This document shows positions 35,876 through 44,632 of a stretch of DNA of 52,867 nt, one piece after another. This stretch comes from an uncultured Oscillospiraceae bacterium (lineage in GTDB: Bacteria; Bacillota; Clostridia; Oscillospirales; Oscillospiraceae). Positions within the stretch are counted from its first letter, which is position 1, and the number at the start of each line of letters is the position of its first letter. The translations under genes and the position numbers were made by a program. The stretch covers positions 1-52,867 of the forward strand of contig CANQKZ010000005.1 in the NCBI GenBank assembly GCA_947624585.1, written 5' to 3'. The notes beneath the pieces are model-generated. The model made no database searches and had not been told where the DNA came from. It was given only the letters and a program-made list of their open reading frames with translations.

Positions 35876-36003
35876 TTCAGGTGGAACGCGGCCTTTGGGC
35901 GCAATATGTTGTTGGGATCTCATATAATCTATACAACATCTGCATATTTTAAGCGGTTTTCGCGCGGTTTGCGAAGAATACTTTTCTGTGAGGTGAAAAT
36001 GCC

Positions 36004-37218
36004 ATGCGGGTCTGTCCCAACTGTCGGAAAAACGTGGCGGAGAGGGAATACTGCGAAAACTGCGGGTACAAATTCCCGGAGGGCGGCGGAAAGCGGAAAC
36101 GGCGGGGGATCCTGGCCGGACTTGCGTGGGGCGGCGCGACGCTGGCGGCGCTGGTCCTTATGTGTTTTGTGCTCCTGCGGCCCCGGGCGGGGTTCGAGGA
36201 GATCCAGCGGCGGGCGCTCATCGATCCGGCGCTGGAGCTGGCGAAGGCGGCGCTGGAATTTGCCGAGTCGCCGGAGCTGAGCGCGGATCTGACGCTGACG
36301 GCGGACTGCGACGACTTCCTTCTCTCCCGTGTGCTGGCCGGGTCCGGCGCGGCGCTGAAGCTGGAGATCGGGGACGGGGACGCCCTTGTGAACGGCGCGG
36401 TGACGGTGATGGGCAGCACGGCCCTTACGGGGTATGTGACCTTACGGGACGGGAGGCTGGGCTTCGCCCTGCCCCAGGCGGACGGGAAGTACTACAGCGG
36501 CGCGGCGCTGACATTGCCGGAGGTGGACGCGGAGGACCTCTCCGGGCGGCTGGAGCGGTGCGCGGACATCCTCTTTGAGGCGGTCAACGAACGGAATCTG
36601 GCGGTGTACGAGAAGGAGGAGCTGCGCCTGGAGGCGCTGGGGCGGTCCTTCACCGGGACAAGGTATGTGTTCGAGCCGTCCCCGGCGGAGACGGAGGCCG
36701 CCGTCGCGGCTATAGAGGAGGAGCTGGGCGTCAGTCTGCCCGTGCCGGACGGATTTGTGTGGTCCCTGTGCGCGGAGGGGACGAAGCTGCGGAGCCTGGC
36801 CTTTTCGGCGGAGGGCGCGGAGGTCGTTCTGGAGGCGTACGGGACGCTGAAAAAGGGGATGGAGGCCGCGTGGACGCTGGGATATAACGGATTTACAACG
36901 ACTGTAAAGGGCACGCTCCGATTGGAGGGACGGCGGCTCTCCGGCGCCTATGCCGGGGACGGGTTCGGGGGGACCTTCGCCCTCGGCGGGGGCGAGCCTC
37001 TGGACGTGACCCTGGCTCTGGAGGGGGACCCCCTGGGGGTGGGCATCGACGGGCTGAGCTTTGCGCTTGTGTCCTCCGCCCCCTCCACCGCCCGGGAGCC
37101 CGAGGGGGAGCCGGAGGACATATCCGGGTACACCCTCTGGGAGGTGCTGGAACTGGCCGGGGGCCTTTTGGAGGACCTCGCGGAAGATATTTCCTATGAA
37201 ATGGGAGGTATGTTCTGA
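36004..37218 (+). CDS. Zinc-ribbon membrane protein of unknown function
   Basis: The N-terminus CPNCRKNVAEREYCENCGY is a four-cysteine zinc ribbon. A basic stretch and one transmembrane segment (about residues 37-58) follow, then about 340 extracytoplasmic residues of beta-rich character without recognisable domain. Its last base is the first of the ABC ATPase gene, so the three downstream genes form an operon. It could be a sensor or accessory protein of the exporter, which is inferred from position only. Confidence 0.75.
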   Translation: MRVCPNCRKNVAEREYCENCGYKFPEGGGKRKRRGILAGLAWGGATLAALVLMCFVLLRPRAGFEEIQRRALIDPALELAKAALEFAESPELSADLTLTADCDDFLLSRVLAGSGAALKLEIGDGDALVNGAVTVMGSTALTGYVTLRDGRLGFALPQADGKYYSGAALTLPEVDAEDLSGRLERCADILFEAVNERNLAVYEKEELRLEALGRSFTGTRYVFEPSPAETEAAVAAIEEELGVSLPVPDGFVWSLCAEGTKLRSLAFSAEGAEVVLEAYGTLKKGMEAAWTLGYNGFTTTVKGTLRLEGRRLSGAYAGDGFGGTFALGGGEPLDVTLALEGDPLGVGIDGLSFALVSSAPSTAREPEGEPEDISGYTLWEVLELAGGLLEDLAEDISYEMGGMF

Positions 37219-37841
37219 TGGAATACGCGGCGCGGTGCGGGGATATCGTGAAGAGCTACGGCAGGCGGCGGGTACTGGGGCCGGTTTCGCTGGAGGTGCG
37301 GGCCGGGGAGCTGGCGGCTCTGCGGGGACCCAACGGGGCGGGGAAATCCACGCTCCTGGCGGTGCTGGCGGGCGTCCTGCGGCCGGACGGGGGGACCGTG
37401 GAGCGGTGCGGCCCGGTGGGGTATGTGCCCCAGGAGCTGAGTCTCTACGAGTCCCTGACGGCGGGGGAGAATCTGCGGTTCTGGGGGCTGGCCGCCGGGA
37501 TGCCGGACTGGGCCATCCGGGCGCGGGTCCGGTGGCTCCTGGAGCGGCTGGGGCTGGAGGACAGGGCCGGGGCACAGGTGTCGGCGCTGTCCGGCGGCAT
37601 GAAGCGGAGGCTCCATCTGGCGTCGGCCCTGATGGTGACGCCGGACCTGCTGCTCCTGGACGAACCCACGGTGGGCGCGGACGGGGACTCGGCGGAGCTC
37701 ATTCTGGCGCTGCTGCGGCACGTGTGTTCCCTGGGGACGGCGGTGCTGATGGCGACCCATGAGGAGCGGGACCTGGCGGCCTGCCACCGGGTCATCGGGC
37801 TGGAGGCCGGGAGGCTCACGGGGGAGGTGTCCGCGCCGTGA
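37218..37841 (+). CDS. ABC-2 type exporter ATPase
   Basis: The 207-aa ATPase has Walker A GPNGAGKST near 38-46, Q-loop YVPQE, signature LSGGMKRR and Walker B LLLLDEPTVG. The H-loop is MATHEERD. Size and signature fit the CcmA/NatA-like class that powers ABC-2 permeases, here the fused permease encoded next with a 4-nt overlap. Substrate unknown. Confidence 0.9.
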   Translation: MEYAARCGDIVKSYGRRRVLGPVSLEVRAGELAALRGPNGAGKSTLLAVLAGVLRPDGGTVERCGPVGYVPQELSLYESLTAGENLRFWGLAAGMPDWAIRARVRWLLERLGLEDRAGAQVSALSGGMKRRLHLASALMVTPDLLLLDEPTVGADGDSAELILALLRHVCSLGTAVLMATHEERDLAACHRVIGLEAGRLTGEVSAP

Positions 37842-40144
37842 GGACGCTTCTGGCGCTTATATATAAAGATGTGAAGCTGTTCCTCCGCTCGGCGGGGGTC
37901 CTGGCGCTGGTCCTGCCCCTGCTGCTCCTGCCGGTGAGCCGGGCCTTCGTGTCCGACACCGGATCGGCGGGGCTGATACAGGGGTTCCCCATCGCCGTGC
38001 GGGACCTGGACGGGACGGTGATGAGCCGGTCGCTCATCACCCAACTGCGGCAGGTGGAGCTGTTCACCCAGGTCCGGGTGCTGGACCGGGAGTCGGACGA
38101 GGCGGCCCTGGGCGGCGGCGCGGCGGCGGTGGTGACCGTCCCGGAGGGGTTTTTCTACGACCTCTACACCATGTCGGACTGCCCCGTGGAGGTGGTGCTG
38201 AACGGGGATATGCCCACCCAGAGCGCGGTGTTCGAGGCCATCTTCACCTCGGTCATGGGCATCATCCGGGCCAGCGACTGCGCGGCCGTCGCCCTCTACC
38301 GCTTCGCCGCCCACGAGCCGGACGAGGCCCTGTGGCGGCAGATCCGAAATTCCTCCGGCGAGCGGCTGGCGCTGGACGCCCTGGGGCGGCAGGGGGTGTT
38401 TGAATTTGCGGACGCGGTGTCCGACGGGGCGGGGGCGCTCACCCGGCGGCTGGCGGCCTGCGTGCTGTCGGTGCTGGCGATGTTTTTCGCCCTGGGCGCG
38501 GTGAAGACCGTGCCGGAGGAACGCGCGCTGGGCGTCCTGCCCCGGCTCCGGGCCGCCAGGGGCGCCGGATGGGCCTTCTGGGCGTCCAAATATCTGGCGG
38601 CGCTGGCGCTGTCGGCGCCCTCCATGCTGGCCTCGGCCTGGGTCGCGGGGCTGGGGCTCGGGTACACATCGCTGCTCTACGCCGGACTTTTAGCGGGGGC
38701 CTTCGCGGTCATGGGCGTGCCCGCGGCGCGTCTCCGGGACCCGGGGCGGGTGCAGAGGGCCGGGAATCTTGTGATCCTGGCGTCCCTGGCCCTGGGCGGG
38801 ACGCTGGTCCCCGCGCGGCTCCTGCCGGGGGCGGCGCGGGCGCTGTCCCGGTTCACGCTGCCGCATCTGGCCGCGCTGGCCCTGGACGCCCGGGCGGCGG
38901 GATTCGGCGTGTGGGAGACACTGGGGCTTGTGTGGCCGCTCTATGTCCTCTGGGGACTGGCGGCGGTCCTTTCACTGCCGCCGGAGAGGAGATCCGGCAA
39001 TAATAAGGCGAAAACCGAAATGATCCGGCCTTCCGGCGCGGGGGAGGGGGGCTTTTTCGCAAGGCTTGGCAAAATATCCCTCTTCCGTCTCAGCCATCTG
39101 GCGGGCGGGGTCCGGGGCGGGGCGCTGATTTTGGCCTCCGCGCTGGTCTGCGCCCTGGCGGCGGGGGCCCGGGGGGACGCCTCGGCGCTGAAGATAGGGG
39201 TGTGCCTCCGGGATGACAGCGCGGAGGCGCGGGAGCTGGCGGAGTCCCTGGACGCGGCCTCCGGCGTGGAGGTAACGGTGATCGATGAGCGGGAGGGCCG
39301 ACGGGCGCTGCTCACCGGGGAACTGGAGGGCCTGCTGGTCATCGGGCGCGGGTACGGCGAGGCGCTCTCGTCCGGCGGTCAACTGCCGCTCTCCTACCGG
39401 TCGTCGTCCTCCGCCGGGTCGGCCCGTGGCGCCCGGGAGATCGCGGCGGGTCTGGCCGTGGCCCAGGTCCGGCGGGCCGGGTGCGCCCAGGACGCCCGGG
39501 AGCTTCTGGGGCGGGAGATCTCGGAGGCGGAGGCGCTCAGGCTGCGGGAGCTTTTCGACGGGGCGGCGGCGGACATCCCGGAGCTCTATCACATCGCAAC
39601 ATCCGGCGGTCGGGCGGCGGCGGAGCCCTTCGCGCCAAGTCCCCTGGGATTCGGGCTTCTGGCGGCGCTCTTCACCCTGCTCACCTGCTCCGCGCCCCTG
39701 TCGGGCCGGGATGCCCGGGCCGTCCGGCGGAGGCTCCGGTCCGTGCGGCACGGGGCGGCGCTGGAGCTGCTGTCCTCCCTGCTGGCGCTGTGGGGGATCG
39801 GGTTCGCGGTGATGCTGGCGGTGCTCCTGCCGTGCGGGGCGGAGGCGCGGAGCCTTTGCGCGGCGGCGCTGGGAACGCTGGATCTGGCGGCGCTGGCGCT
39901 GGCGTTGTCGCGGCTCTCCCGGGCGGGAGCCGTGGACAGCCTTGCCGCTCCGACGGCCCTTCTCATCTGCCTGCCGGGCGGGTGCTTCGCGGATCTGGCG
40001 GCCCTGTCCCCGGCGCTGGCACGGGTGTCCCTCTTCTCCCCGGCGGGGCTCATCGCGGCGGCGGCGGCGAGTCCGGCGGCGGCGGTCGGGGTGATGGCGG
40101 AGGCCGCGTGTTTCGCCTGCGCGGCGTGGATGGCGGAGCGGTGA
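37838..40144 (+). CDS. Fused double ABC-2 type permease
   Basis: The 768-aa protein looks like two ABC-2 permease modules in tandem. Each has an N-terminal TM, a large external domain, and a TM cluster. The first module spans about 1-385 (external part about 35-205); the second begins near residue 410 (VRGGALILASALVCALAAG). Natural exporters of this type usually use two separate or identical half-permeases. The start is GTG, overlapping the ATPase gene. Composition is extremely GC- and Ala-rich. Confidence 0.8.
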   Translation: MRTLLALIYKDVKLFLRSAGVLALVLPLLLLPVSRAFVSDTGSAGLIQGFPIAVRDLDGTVMSRSLITQLRQVELFTQVRVLDRESDEAALGGGAAAVVTVPEGFFYDLYTMSDCPVEVVLNGDMPTQSAVFEAIFTSVMGIIRASDCAAVALYRFAAHEPDEALWRQIRNSSGERLALDALGRQGVFEFADAVSDGAGALTRRLAACVLSVLAMFFALGAVKTVPEERALGVLPRLRAARGAGWAFWASKYLAALALSAPSMLASAWVAGLGLGYTSLLYAGLLAGAFAVMGVPAARLRDPGRVQRAGNLVILASLALGGTLVPARLLPGAARALSRFTLPHLAALALDARAAGFGVWETLGLVWPLYVLWGLAAVLSLPPERRSGNNKAKTEMIRPSGAGEGGFFARLGKISLFRLSHLAGGVRGGALILASALVCALAAGARGDASALKIGVCLRDDSAEARELAESLDAASGVEVTVIDEREGRRALLTGELEGLLVIGRGYGEALSSGGQLPLSYRSSSSAGSARGAREIAAGLAVAQVRRAGCAQDARELLGREISEAEALRLRELFDGAAADIPELYHIATSGGRAAAEPFAPSPLGFGLLAALFTLLTCSAPLSGRDARAVRRRLRSVRHGAALELLSSLLALWGIGFAVMLAVLLPCGAEARSLCAAALGTLDLAALALALSRLSRAGAVDSLAAPTALLICLPGGCFADLAALSPALARVSLFSPAGLIAAAAASPAAAVGVMAEAACFACAAWMAER

Positions 40145-40312
40145 GGCGGCACCCACGGTACGCGGTCTTGCGGCAGTCAGATCGGCTCTCTGTTGGAATA
40201 CACGCTTCGCTTTCCTTCGCGCATCCGGTCCGCGACACCCGATTTACCGCTCCCGGTCAACCGCGCTGCCGGGACTCTTCGCGCGGCGGTCGGGGCGCGA
40301 TCCAAGATACCC
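40145..40312. other. Spacer after the permease gene
   Basis: No gene, terminator or repeat is evident in these 168 bp; the 40313-40791 MITE cluster follows. A C-rich stretch near 40230-40310 has no structure I could identify. Confidence 0.4.
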
Positions 40313-40461
40313 CCGAATAAATCGCCGCGTCGATCCCGGCGGCGGATCTCCCGCCATGTTTCGTCGAAAAAATTTTGAAAATCACAAAGTATCTCCACAA
40401 TTTTTGTCTTCATCTGGCGAAAAATCCGCGAAGGCTGCTCGGCGCTTCGATTTATACAGAG
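40313..40461 (-). mobile_element. MITE-B copy, degenerate, reverse orientation
   Basis: The sequence follows the reverse complement of MITE-B (GAATAAATCGCCGCG..., AATTTTGAAAATCACAAAGTAT, CATCTGGCGAAAAATCCGC, CGATTTATACAGAG) with many substitutions. Its right end stops at CAGAG, abutting a MITE-A. Confidence 0.7.
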
Positions 40462-40464
40462 TAA

Positions 40465-40788
40465 TACTAATATCCAATCAAAGCGAGACATTCACGGCGG
40501 TCTTTTTCACGTCCGGCTTCGTCACGCGGCTTGGAAATACACAAAGTATTCCCTGCGCCGCCTTCCTCGCCCGACGCGAAAAATCCTCGCCGCTCGGTGT
40601 CTCCTTTCAATCGGATATTAGGGAGCCTCTGAATAAATCGAAGTGCCGAGATTGGCGAGCAGATTATTCGTCAGATGAAGTCAAAAAATTGTAGGAATAC
40701 TTTGTGTATTTCAAAATTTTTTGACGAAATATGGCGGAAAATCTGCCGTCAAGATCGGTGCTGCGATTTGTTCAGAGGTTCCTTAGTA
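40465..40788 (+). mobile_element. MITE-A copy 4 (short form), interrupted by a MITE-B
   Basis: The left end TACTAATATCCAATCAAA is at 40465 and the main body ends CAATCGGATATTA at 40620; the last GTA is at 40786-40788 beyond the inserted MITE-B. TAA flanks the whole element on both sides (40462-40464 and 40789-40791). Confidence 0.85.
40621..40782 (+). mobile_element. MITE-B copy inside MITE-A (162 bp)
   Basis: The ends GGGAGCCTCTGAATAAATCG and GCGATTTGTTCAGAGGTTCC are near-perfect inverted repeats. TTA flanks it on both sides (40618-40620 and 40783-40785), giving a 3-bp target duplication. Confidence 0.88.
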
Positions 40789-40802
40789 TAAAAATGTCAA
40801 AA

Positions 40803-40829
40803 CGGCGGGGCCACGCCCCGCCGCTTTTT
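40803..40829. terminator. Terminator of the sigma/anti-sigma operon
   Basis: CGGCGGGGC-CAC-GCCCCGCCG is a 9-bp stem with a T-run on both flanks (TTTTGACATTTTT on the minus strand). It lies just after the anti-sigma stop. Confidence 0.8.
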
Positions 40830-40840
40830 CTTGTCGCCGG

Positions 40841-41626
40841 TCAGTTGAACACAAACCCGTCCAGGATCGTCCGGACCGCCTCGTCGGTGATGTGCGTCGG
40901 CGTCTCGTCCTCCTCCGGCCAATCGTAGATCTCGACAACGTAGCAGATGCCGTCCACCACCATGGGGAAGCCCAGGGCGGGGGTGCCGGGCTCAGCGTGG
41001 GGGACCTGGATCTCCGTGCCGTCGGAGAGGGTGTAGGGGTAGTATTCGCCGTCGCCCTTGGCCGCCTCCTGCACCTCCGAACCCTGATCCCCCAGGTCGA
41101 TGTCGGCCATGACCTCCACCTCCAGCTTCCCCACCTGGTGGCGGCGCGAGAAGACCACCAGGTCTGAGTCGAAGCAGGCGTCGTAGCCCCCTGCCACGCC
41201 ATGATCCACGGCGGGATAGCCGTCCAGATAGGTGTTGTCCAGCAGGTCCACGCCGACGTAGTCCTGGAGCGCCTGCCAGCTGTCAAAGTGCTGGTGGTCC
41301 ACCTTGCCGCGGGGTTCCGCGTTCTCCACCCGGTCCCGGGCATCCGGGGACAGCTCGTCCTCATTCAGGACCTTCTGGGTGATGTCGATCCGTTTTTCGC
41401 CGTCCTCCCGAGTCCACTCCACGATGCCGTACCGCACCGCCGCCACGGCGGACACGGCCAGCGCCGCCGCCAGGACCGCCGCCAGCGCCGCCGTCAGAAG
41501 GGGTCTTCTGATCGGGCGGGATCTCCGCTCCTCCCGGGCGCGGATGTCCCGGACGATGTCCGCGCGGCGCTCATCGCCGATCGTCTCCCGTTTCATCGCT
41601 TCTATGTACATCTCCTTAAAATTCAT
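40841..41626 (-). CDS. Putative membrane anti-sigma factor
   Basis: The protein has a cytoplasmic N-terminus of about 40 residues, one transmembrane segment (LLTAALAAVLAAALAVSAVAA) and an acidic extracytoplasmic domain of about 195 residues. The gene overlaps the ECF sigma gene by 11 nt, the usual arrangement for a cognate anti-sigma factor. No zinc-binding HxxxCxxC motif is present, so it is not a ZAS-type protein. I prefer the ATG (MNFKEMYIEAM) to the TTG start in the track. The function is inferred mainly from gene position. Confidence 0.7.
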   Translation of the reverse strand: MNFKEMYIEAMKRETIGDERRADIVRDIRAREERRSRPIRRPLLTAALAAVLAAALAVSAVAAVRYGIVEWTREDGEKRIDITQKVLNEDELSPDARDRVENAEPRGKVDHQHFDSWQALQDYVGVDLLDNTYLDGYPAVDHGVAGGYDACFDSDLVVFSRRHQVGKLEVEVMADIDLGDQGSEVQEAAKGDGEYYPYTLSDGTEIQVPHAEPGTPALGFPMVVDGICYVVEIYDWPEEDETPTHITDEAVRTILDGFVFN

Positions 41627-42077
41627 AGTCAAGCTCCTTCCTCAGCATCTCCCTGGCCCGTTGGAGCCTGGTCTGTACGGCGGTCCTGGTGATTTTCAGG
41701 ATCTTCGCCGTCTCCGTCTGGTTAAGGCCCTCGAAGCAGTATAGGTGCACCACCGCCCGGTACTTCTCCGGCAGACGCCATACCGCCTCCAGGACCTCGC
41801 TTCCGTCCCCGCCGGGTTTGGCGGGGATCTCCTCGCTGAGCTCCTGCCCCTGCCGCGCCGGGGAGCGCAGCAGATTCCGGCACTGGTTGGCGGCGCAGGT
41901 CAGCAGCCAGGCTTTTTCGCGGCCCTCCCGGCGCCTCATACGGCCCTCGCAGAGCTTCAAAAACACGCTCTGGCACACGTCCTCCGCGTCCTGCCGGGAA
42001 CCCAGCATACTGAGGGCCAGCCGGTACACGTCGTCCCCGTAGAGCCCGAAGAGCCGCAAGATCTCGTCTCGGTCCAT
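41616..42077 (-). CDS. ECF-type RNA polymerase sigma factor
   Basis: The 153-aa protein has region 2 (LFGLYGDDVYRLALSMLGSRQDAEDVCQSVF, quoted in part) and region 4 (YRAVVHLYCFEGLNQTETA and a helix-turn-helix ending RLQRAREML). The start at 42077 (MDRDEIL) has AAGGAGA 9 nt upstream; the track start at 42137 adds unlikely residues. It directs transcription of a small regulon, probably under control of the membrane protein encoded downstream. Its target promoters are unknown. Confidence 0.88.
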   Translation of the reverse strand: MDRDEILRLFGLYGDDVYRLALSMLGSRQDAEDVCQSVFLKLCEGRMRRREGREKAWLLTCAANQCRNLLRSPARQGQELSEEIPAKPGGDGSEVLEAVWRLPEKYRAVVHLYCFEGLNQTETAKILKITRTAVQTRLQRAREMLRKELDYEF

Positions 42078-42265
42078 ATCCTCATCTCTCCTTCTGTCGC
42101 GACAACCATATAACAAGTATACCCCCCGAAGTATCACAGGGAAAAGAGAAATTTCGCAAAATTTTCCCCGCGCCGCGGACCGGCCGCCGAAGCGGGGATC
42201 GCCGGCGGCTTCTTTTCGTACATGAACCCGCTTCGCGGGGAATATACTCCTCCCGGGGTGATTTT

Positions 42266-42595
42266 ATGGATTGCAGGATCGGGGACCTCCGCTACAAGGA
42301 GGTCATCAACGTCAACACGGGCCTGCGCCTGGGGTATGTGTCCGACGGAGTGTTCGACATAAAGTCGGGCCGTATGCGGGCGCTGGTGGTGCCAGGGGCC
42401 TACAAGGTCATGGGGCTTTTCGGAAGGAACGAGGACTATGTGATCCCCTGGGAGGCCATCCGGCGCATCGGGGACGACATCATCCTGGTGGAGGACAGCC
42501 GGGTGGAGGCCCGGGAGCGGAAGCCGAAAAAGTGCGCGGAGTTCGTCCCGTGCCGCCCGGAGCGGGAAAAGTGCGTTGATAAGGACGAAAAATGA
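42266..42595 (+). CDS. YlmC/YmxH-family PRC-barrel protein
   Basis: The 109-aa protein has the PRC-barrel core of this family (INVNTGLRLGYVSDGVFDIKSG, quoted in part; later YVIPWEAIRRIGDDIILVE). Members are widespread in spore-forming Firmicutes and some are linked to sporulation, but the mechanism is unclear. The C-terminal 25 residues carry two cysteines and are lineage-specific. It stands alone before the rpsB promoter. Confidence 0.85.
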   Translation: MDCRIGDLRYKEVINVNTGLRLGYVSDGVFDIKSGRMRALVVPGAYKVMGLFGRNEDYVIPWEAIRRIGDDIILVEDSRVEARERKPKKCAEFVPCRPEREKCVDKDEK

Positions 42596-42638
42596 ACCGC
42601 GGGGCGAGAAATTTTTTGAAAAACGGGCAAAATAAGGC

Positions 42639-42667
42639 TTGCAATTCAAAAGCGCCTCTGGTATAAT
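42639..42667 (+). promoter_or_regulatory. Promoter of rpsB-tsf
   Basis: TTGCAA and TATAAT are separated by 17 nt. The transcript would start about 110 nt before rpsB. Confidence 0.75.
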
Positions 42668-42671
42668 ATCA

Positions 42672-42775
42672 GGGCCTCTTGATGGGGTATTACGCACACG
42701 GCGGGACTAAGCGCATGGTGCCGGAAGGCTTGCGCGGCGGAGGATCGCCGTGGAGGTAAGAACTTAATTTGAAAA
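42672..42775 (+). promoter_or_regulatory. Structured 5' leader of rpsB, possible S2 autoregulation site
   Basis: The leader folds into nested stems: GCGCA-TGGT-GCC-GGAA-GGC-T-TGCGC, then GGCG-GAGGAT-CGCC. The ribosome site AAAGGAGA follows. Ribosomal protein S2 often represses its own operon through leader structure, so this may be such a site. I cannot place it in a named RNA family. Confidence 0.5.
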
Positions 42776-42787
42776 GGAGAAAAAACA

Positions 42788-43525
42788 ATGGCAGTCGTAT
42801 CAATGAAACAGCTTCTGGAGGCCGGCGTACATTTCGGCCACCAGACCCGCAGATGGAACCCCAAGATGGCGCCCTACATCTACATGGAGCGCAACGGCAT
42901 CTACATCATCGACCTTGCGAAGACCGTGAAGAAGCTGGAGGAGGCGTACAACTTCGTCCGTGAGCTTTCCGAGAACGGCGGCACCCTTCTTTTCGTGGGC
43001 ACCAAGAAGCAGGCCCAGGACGCCATGCGCGAGGAGGCTGAGCGCGTCGGTATGTACTACGTCAACGCCCGGTGGCTGGGCGGTATGCTCACCAACTTCA
43101 AGACCATGCGCACCCGCGTGGACCGTCTGGCCCAGCTCAAGCGGATGCAGGAGGACGGCACCTTTGATATGCTCCCCAAGAAGGAGGTCATGAAGCACCT
43201 GGGCGAGATGGCAAAGCTGGAGAAGTATCTGGGCGGCGTCAAGGAGATGAACAAGCTCCCCTCCGCTCTCTTCATCGTCGACCCCCGCAAGGAGCGCAAC
43301 GCCATCGCCGAGGCCCGGAGACTGGGCATCCCCATCGTCGCCATCGTGGACACCAACTGCGACCCCGACGAGGTGGACTATGTGATCCCCGGCAACGACG
43401 ACGCTATCCGCGCCATCCGCCTCATCGCCTCCACCATGGCCAACGCCATCCAGGAGGGCCGTCAGGGCGAGGACGCCGCCGAGGCCAAGACCGAGGCCGA
43501 GGCCGAGGAAGCCGCCGCTGAGTGA
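42788..43525 (+). CDS. rpsB: 30S ribosomal protein S2
   Basis: S2 is a small-subunit protein needed for late assembly and for binding S1 or mRNA. The start [20 protein letters not shown] and the [16 protein letters not shown] and FIVDPRKE stretches are hallmarks. The 245-aa length includes a Glu/Ala-rich C-terminal tail common in Clostridia. It is followed 54 nt later by tsf in the standard rpsB-tsf operon. Confidence 0.98.
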   Translation: MAVVSMKQLLEAGVHFGHQTRRWNPKMAPYIYMERNGIYIIDLAKTVKKLEEAYNFVRELSENGGTLLFVGTKKQAQDAMREEAERVGMYYVNARWLGGMLTNFKTMRTRVDRLAQLKRMQEDGTFDMLPKKEVMKHLGEMAKLEKYLGGVKEMNKLPSALFIVDPRKERNAIAEARRLGIPIVAIVDTNCDPDEVDYVIPGNDDAIRAIRLIASTMANAIQEGRQGEDAAEAKTEAEAEEAAAE

Positions 43526-43579
43526 GTCTGTTGATTTGATTTCGGATATACGTAAGACTAATTGGGAGGAACTGAAATT

Positions 43580-44494
43580 ATGGCAATTACCGCCGCTGAC
43601 GTGAAGAATCTGCGTGAGATGACCGGTGTCGGCATGATGGACTGCAAGAAGGCCCTGGCCGCCACCGACGGTGATATAGACAAGGCAGTGGAGTGGCTCC
43701 GCGAGAAGGGCCTGGCCGCCGCCCAGAAGAAGGCCGGCCGCATCGCCGCCGAGGGCGTGGCCTATGCCGCCGTCATTGACGGCGTGGGCGTCTGCGTCGA
43801 GGTCAACGCCGAGTCCGACTTCGTGGCAAAAAACGACGTGTTCGTGGACTACGTCCATCAGGTGGCCGCCGTCATCGCCCATGACGGCCCCGCCGATCTG
43901 GACGCCCTCATGGCCTGTAAGTACCCCGATTCCGAGCTCACCGTCAAGGAGGCCCAGAACGAAAAGGTCCTGGTGATCGGCGAAAACATCAACGTCCGCC
44001 GCTTCACCCGCTTCGCCTCCGGCGTCTCCGTCCCCTACGTCCACATGGGCGGCAAGATCGGCGTCGTCGTCAACCTGGAGACCGACCTGCCCGCCGAGGC
44101 CGTCACCGCCGTGGGCAAGGACGTTGCCATGCAGATCGCCGCGCTGAATCCCCGCTTCTGGGATAAGTCCCAGGTGAGCCAGGACGTGCTGGACGAGGAG
44201 AAGAAGATCATGCTGGCCCAGATGGCCAACGACCCCTCCATGGCGAACAAGCCCGAGCAGGTCCGCGAGCGCATCGTCATGGGCAAGATGGGCAAGTTCT
44301 ACGCCGAGAACTGCCTCCTCCAGCAGGAGTTCGTCAAGGACAACGCCGTGACCGTGGAGAAGTACATCGCCTCCTCCGCCAAGGCTCTGGGCGGCAGCGT
44401 CAAGTTTGTGGACGCCGTCCGCTTCGAGAAGGGCGAGGGCATCGAGAAGCGTCAGGACGACCTGGCCGCCGAGGTCGCAAAGCTTGTGAAATAA
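43580..44494 (+). CDS. tsf: Translation elongation factor Ts
   Basis: EF-Ts is the nucleotide-exchange factor for EF-Tu. The start MAITAADVKNLREMTGVGMMDCKKAL is typical, with the TDFVAKN-like motif (ESDFVAKNDVF) in the core. The 304-aa protein includes both dimerisation subdomains. The ATG at 43580 has GGGAGGAACT upstream; the track start at 43562 is within the spacer. Confidence 0.98.
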   Translation: MAITAADVKNLREMTGVGMMDCKKALAATDGDIDKAVEWLREKGLAAAQKKAGRIAAEGVAYAAVIDGVGVCVEVNAESDFVAKNDVFVDYVHQVAAVIAHDGPADLDALMACKYPDSELTVKEAQNEKVLVIGENINVRRFTRFASGVSVPYVHMGGKIGVVVNLETDLPAEAVTAVGKDVAMQIAALNPRFWDKSQVSQDVLDEEKKIMLAQMANDPSMANKPEQVRERIVMGKMGKFYAENCLLQQEFVKDNAVTVEKYIASSAKALGGSVKFVDAVRFEKGEGIEKRQDDLAAEVAKLVK

Positions 44495-44511
44495 TTCAAA
44501 AACCGCATATG

Positions 44512-44545
44512 ATTCCCGGGGACGCAAGTCTCCGGGAATTTTTAT
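44512..44545 (+). terminator. rpsB-tsf terminator
   Basis: ATTCCCGGGGAC-GCAA-GTCTCCGGGAAT is followed by TTTTTAT; this is a clear intrinsic terminator 18 nt after the tsf stop. Confidence 0.9.
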
Positions 44546-44567
44546 ACATTTGGGTTCCATTTTGTAC

Positions 44568-44596
44568 TCGACAAGAGGTTGCAGAATTGGTATAAT
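44568..44596 (+). promoter_or_regulatory. Promoter of degV
   Basis: TCGACA (one mismatch from consensus), a 17-nt spacer and TATAAT lie about 37 nt before the degV ATG. Confidence 0.75.
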
Positions 44597-44632
44597 TGAG
44601 CTGAAATTGAATTCAGGAAAGAGGGGTTTTCG

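Larger units (their letters stand above)
35508..36003. other. Divergent regulatory gap between oppA-like and zinc-ribbon genes
   Basis: The 496-nt gap is AT-rich and carries one promoter in each direction, listed separately. No ORF in it has a good start site or a recognisable product. I see no riboswitch fold that I can name. Confidence 0.6.
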
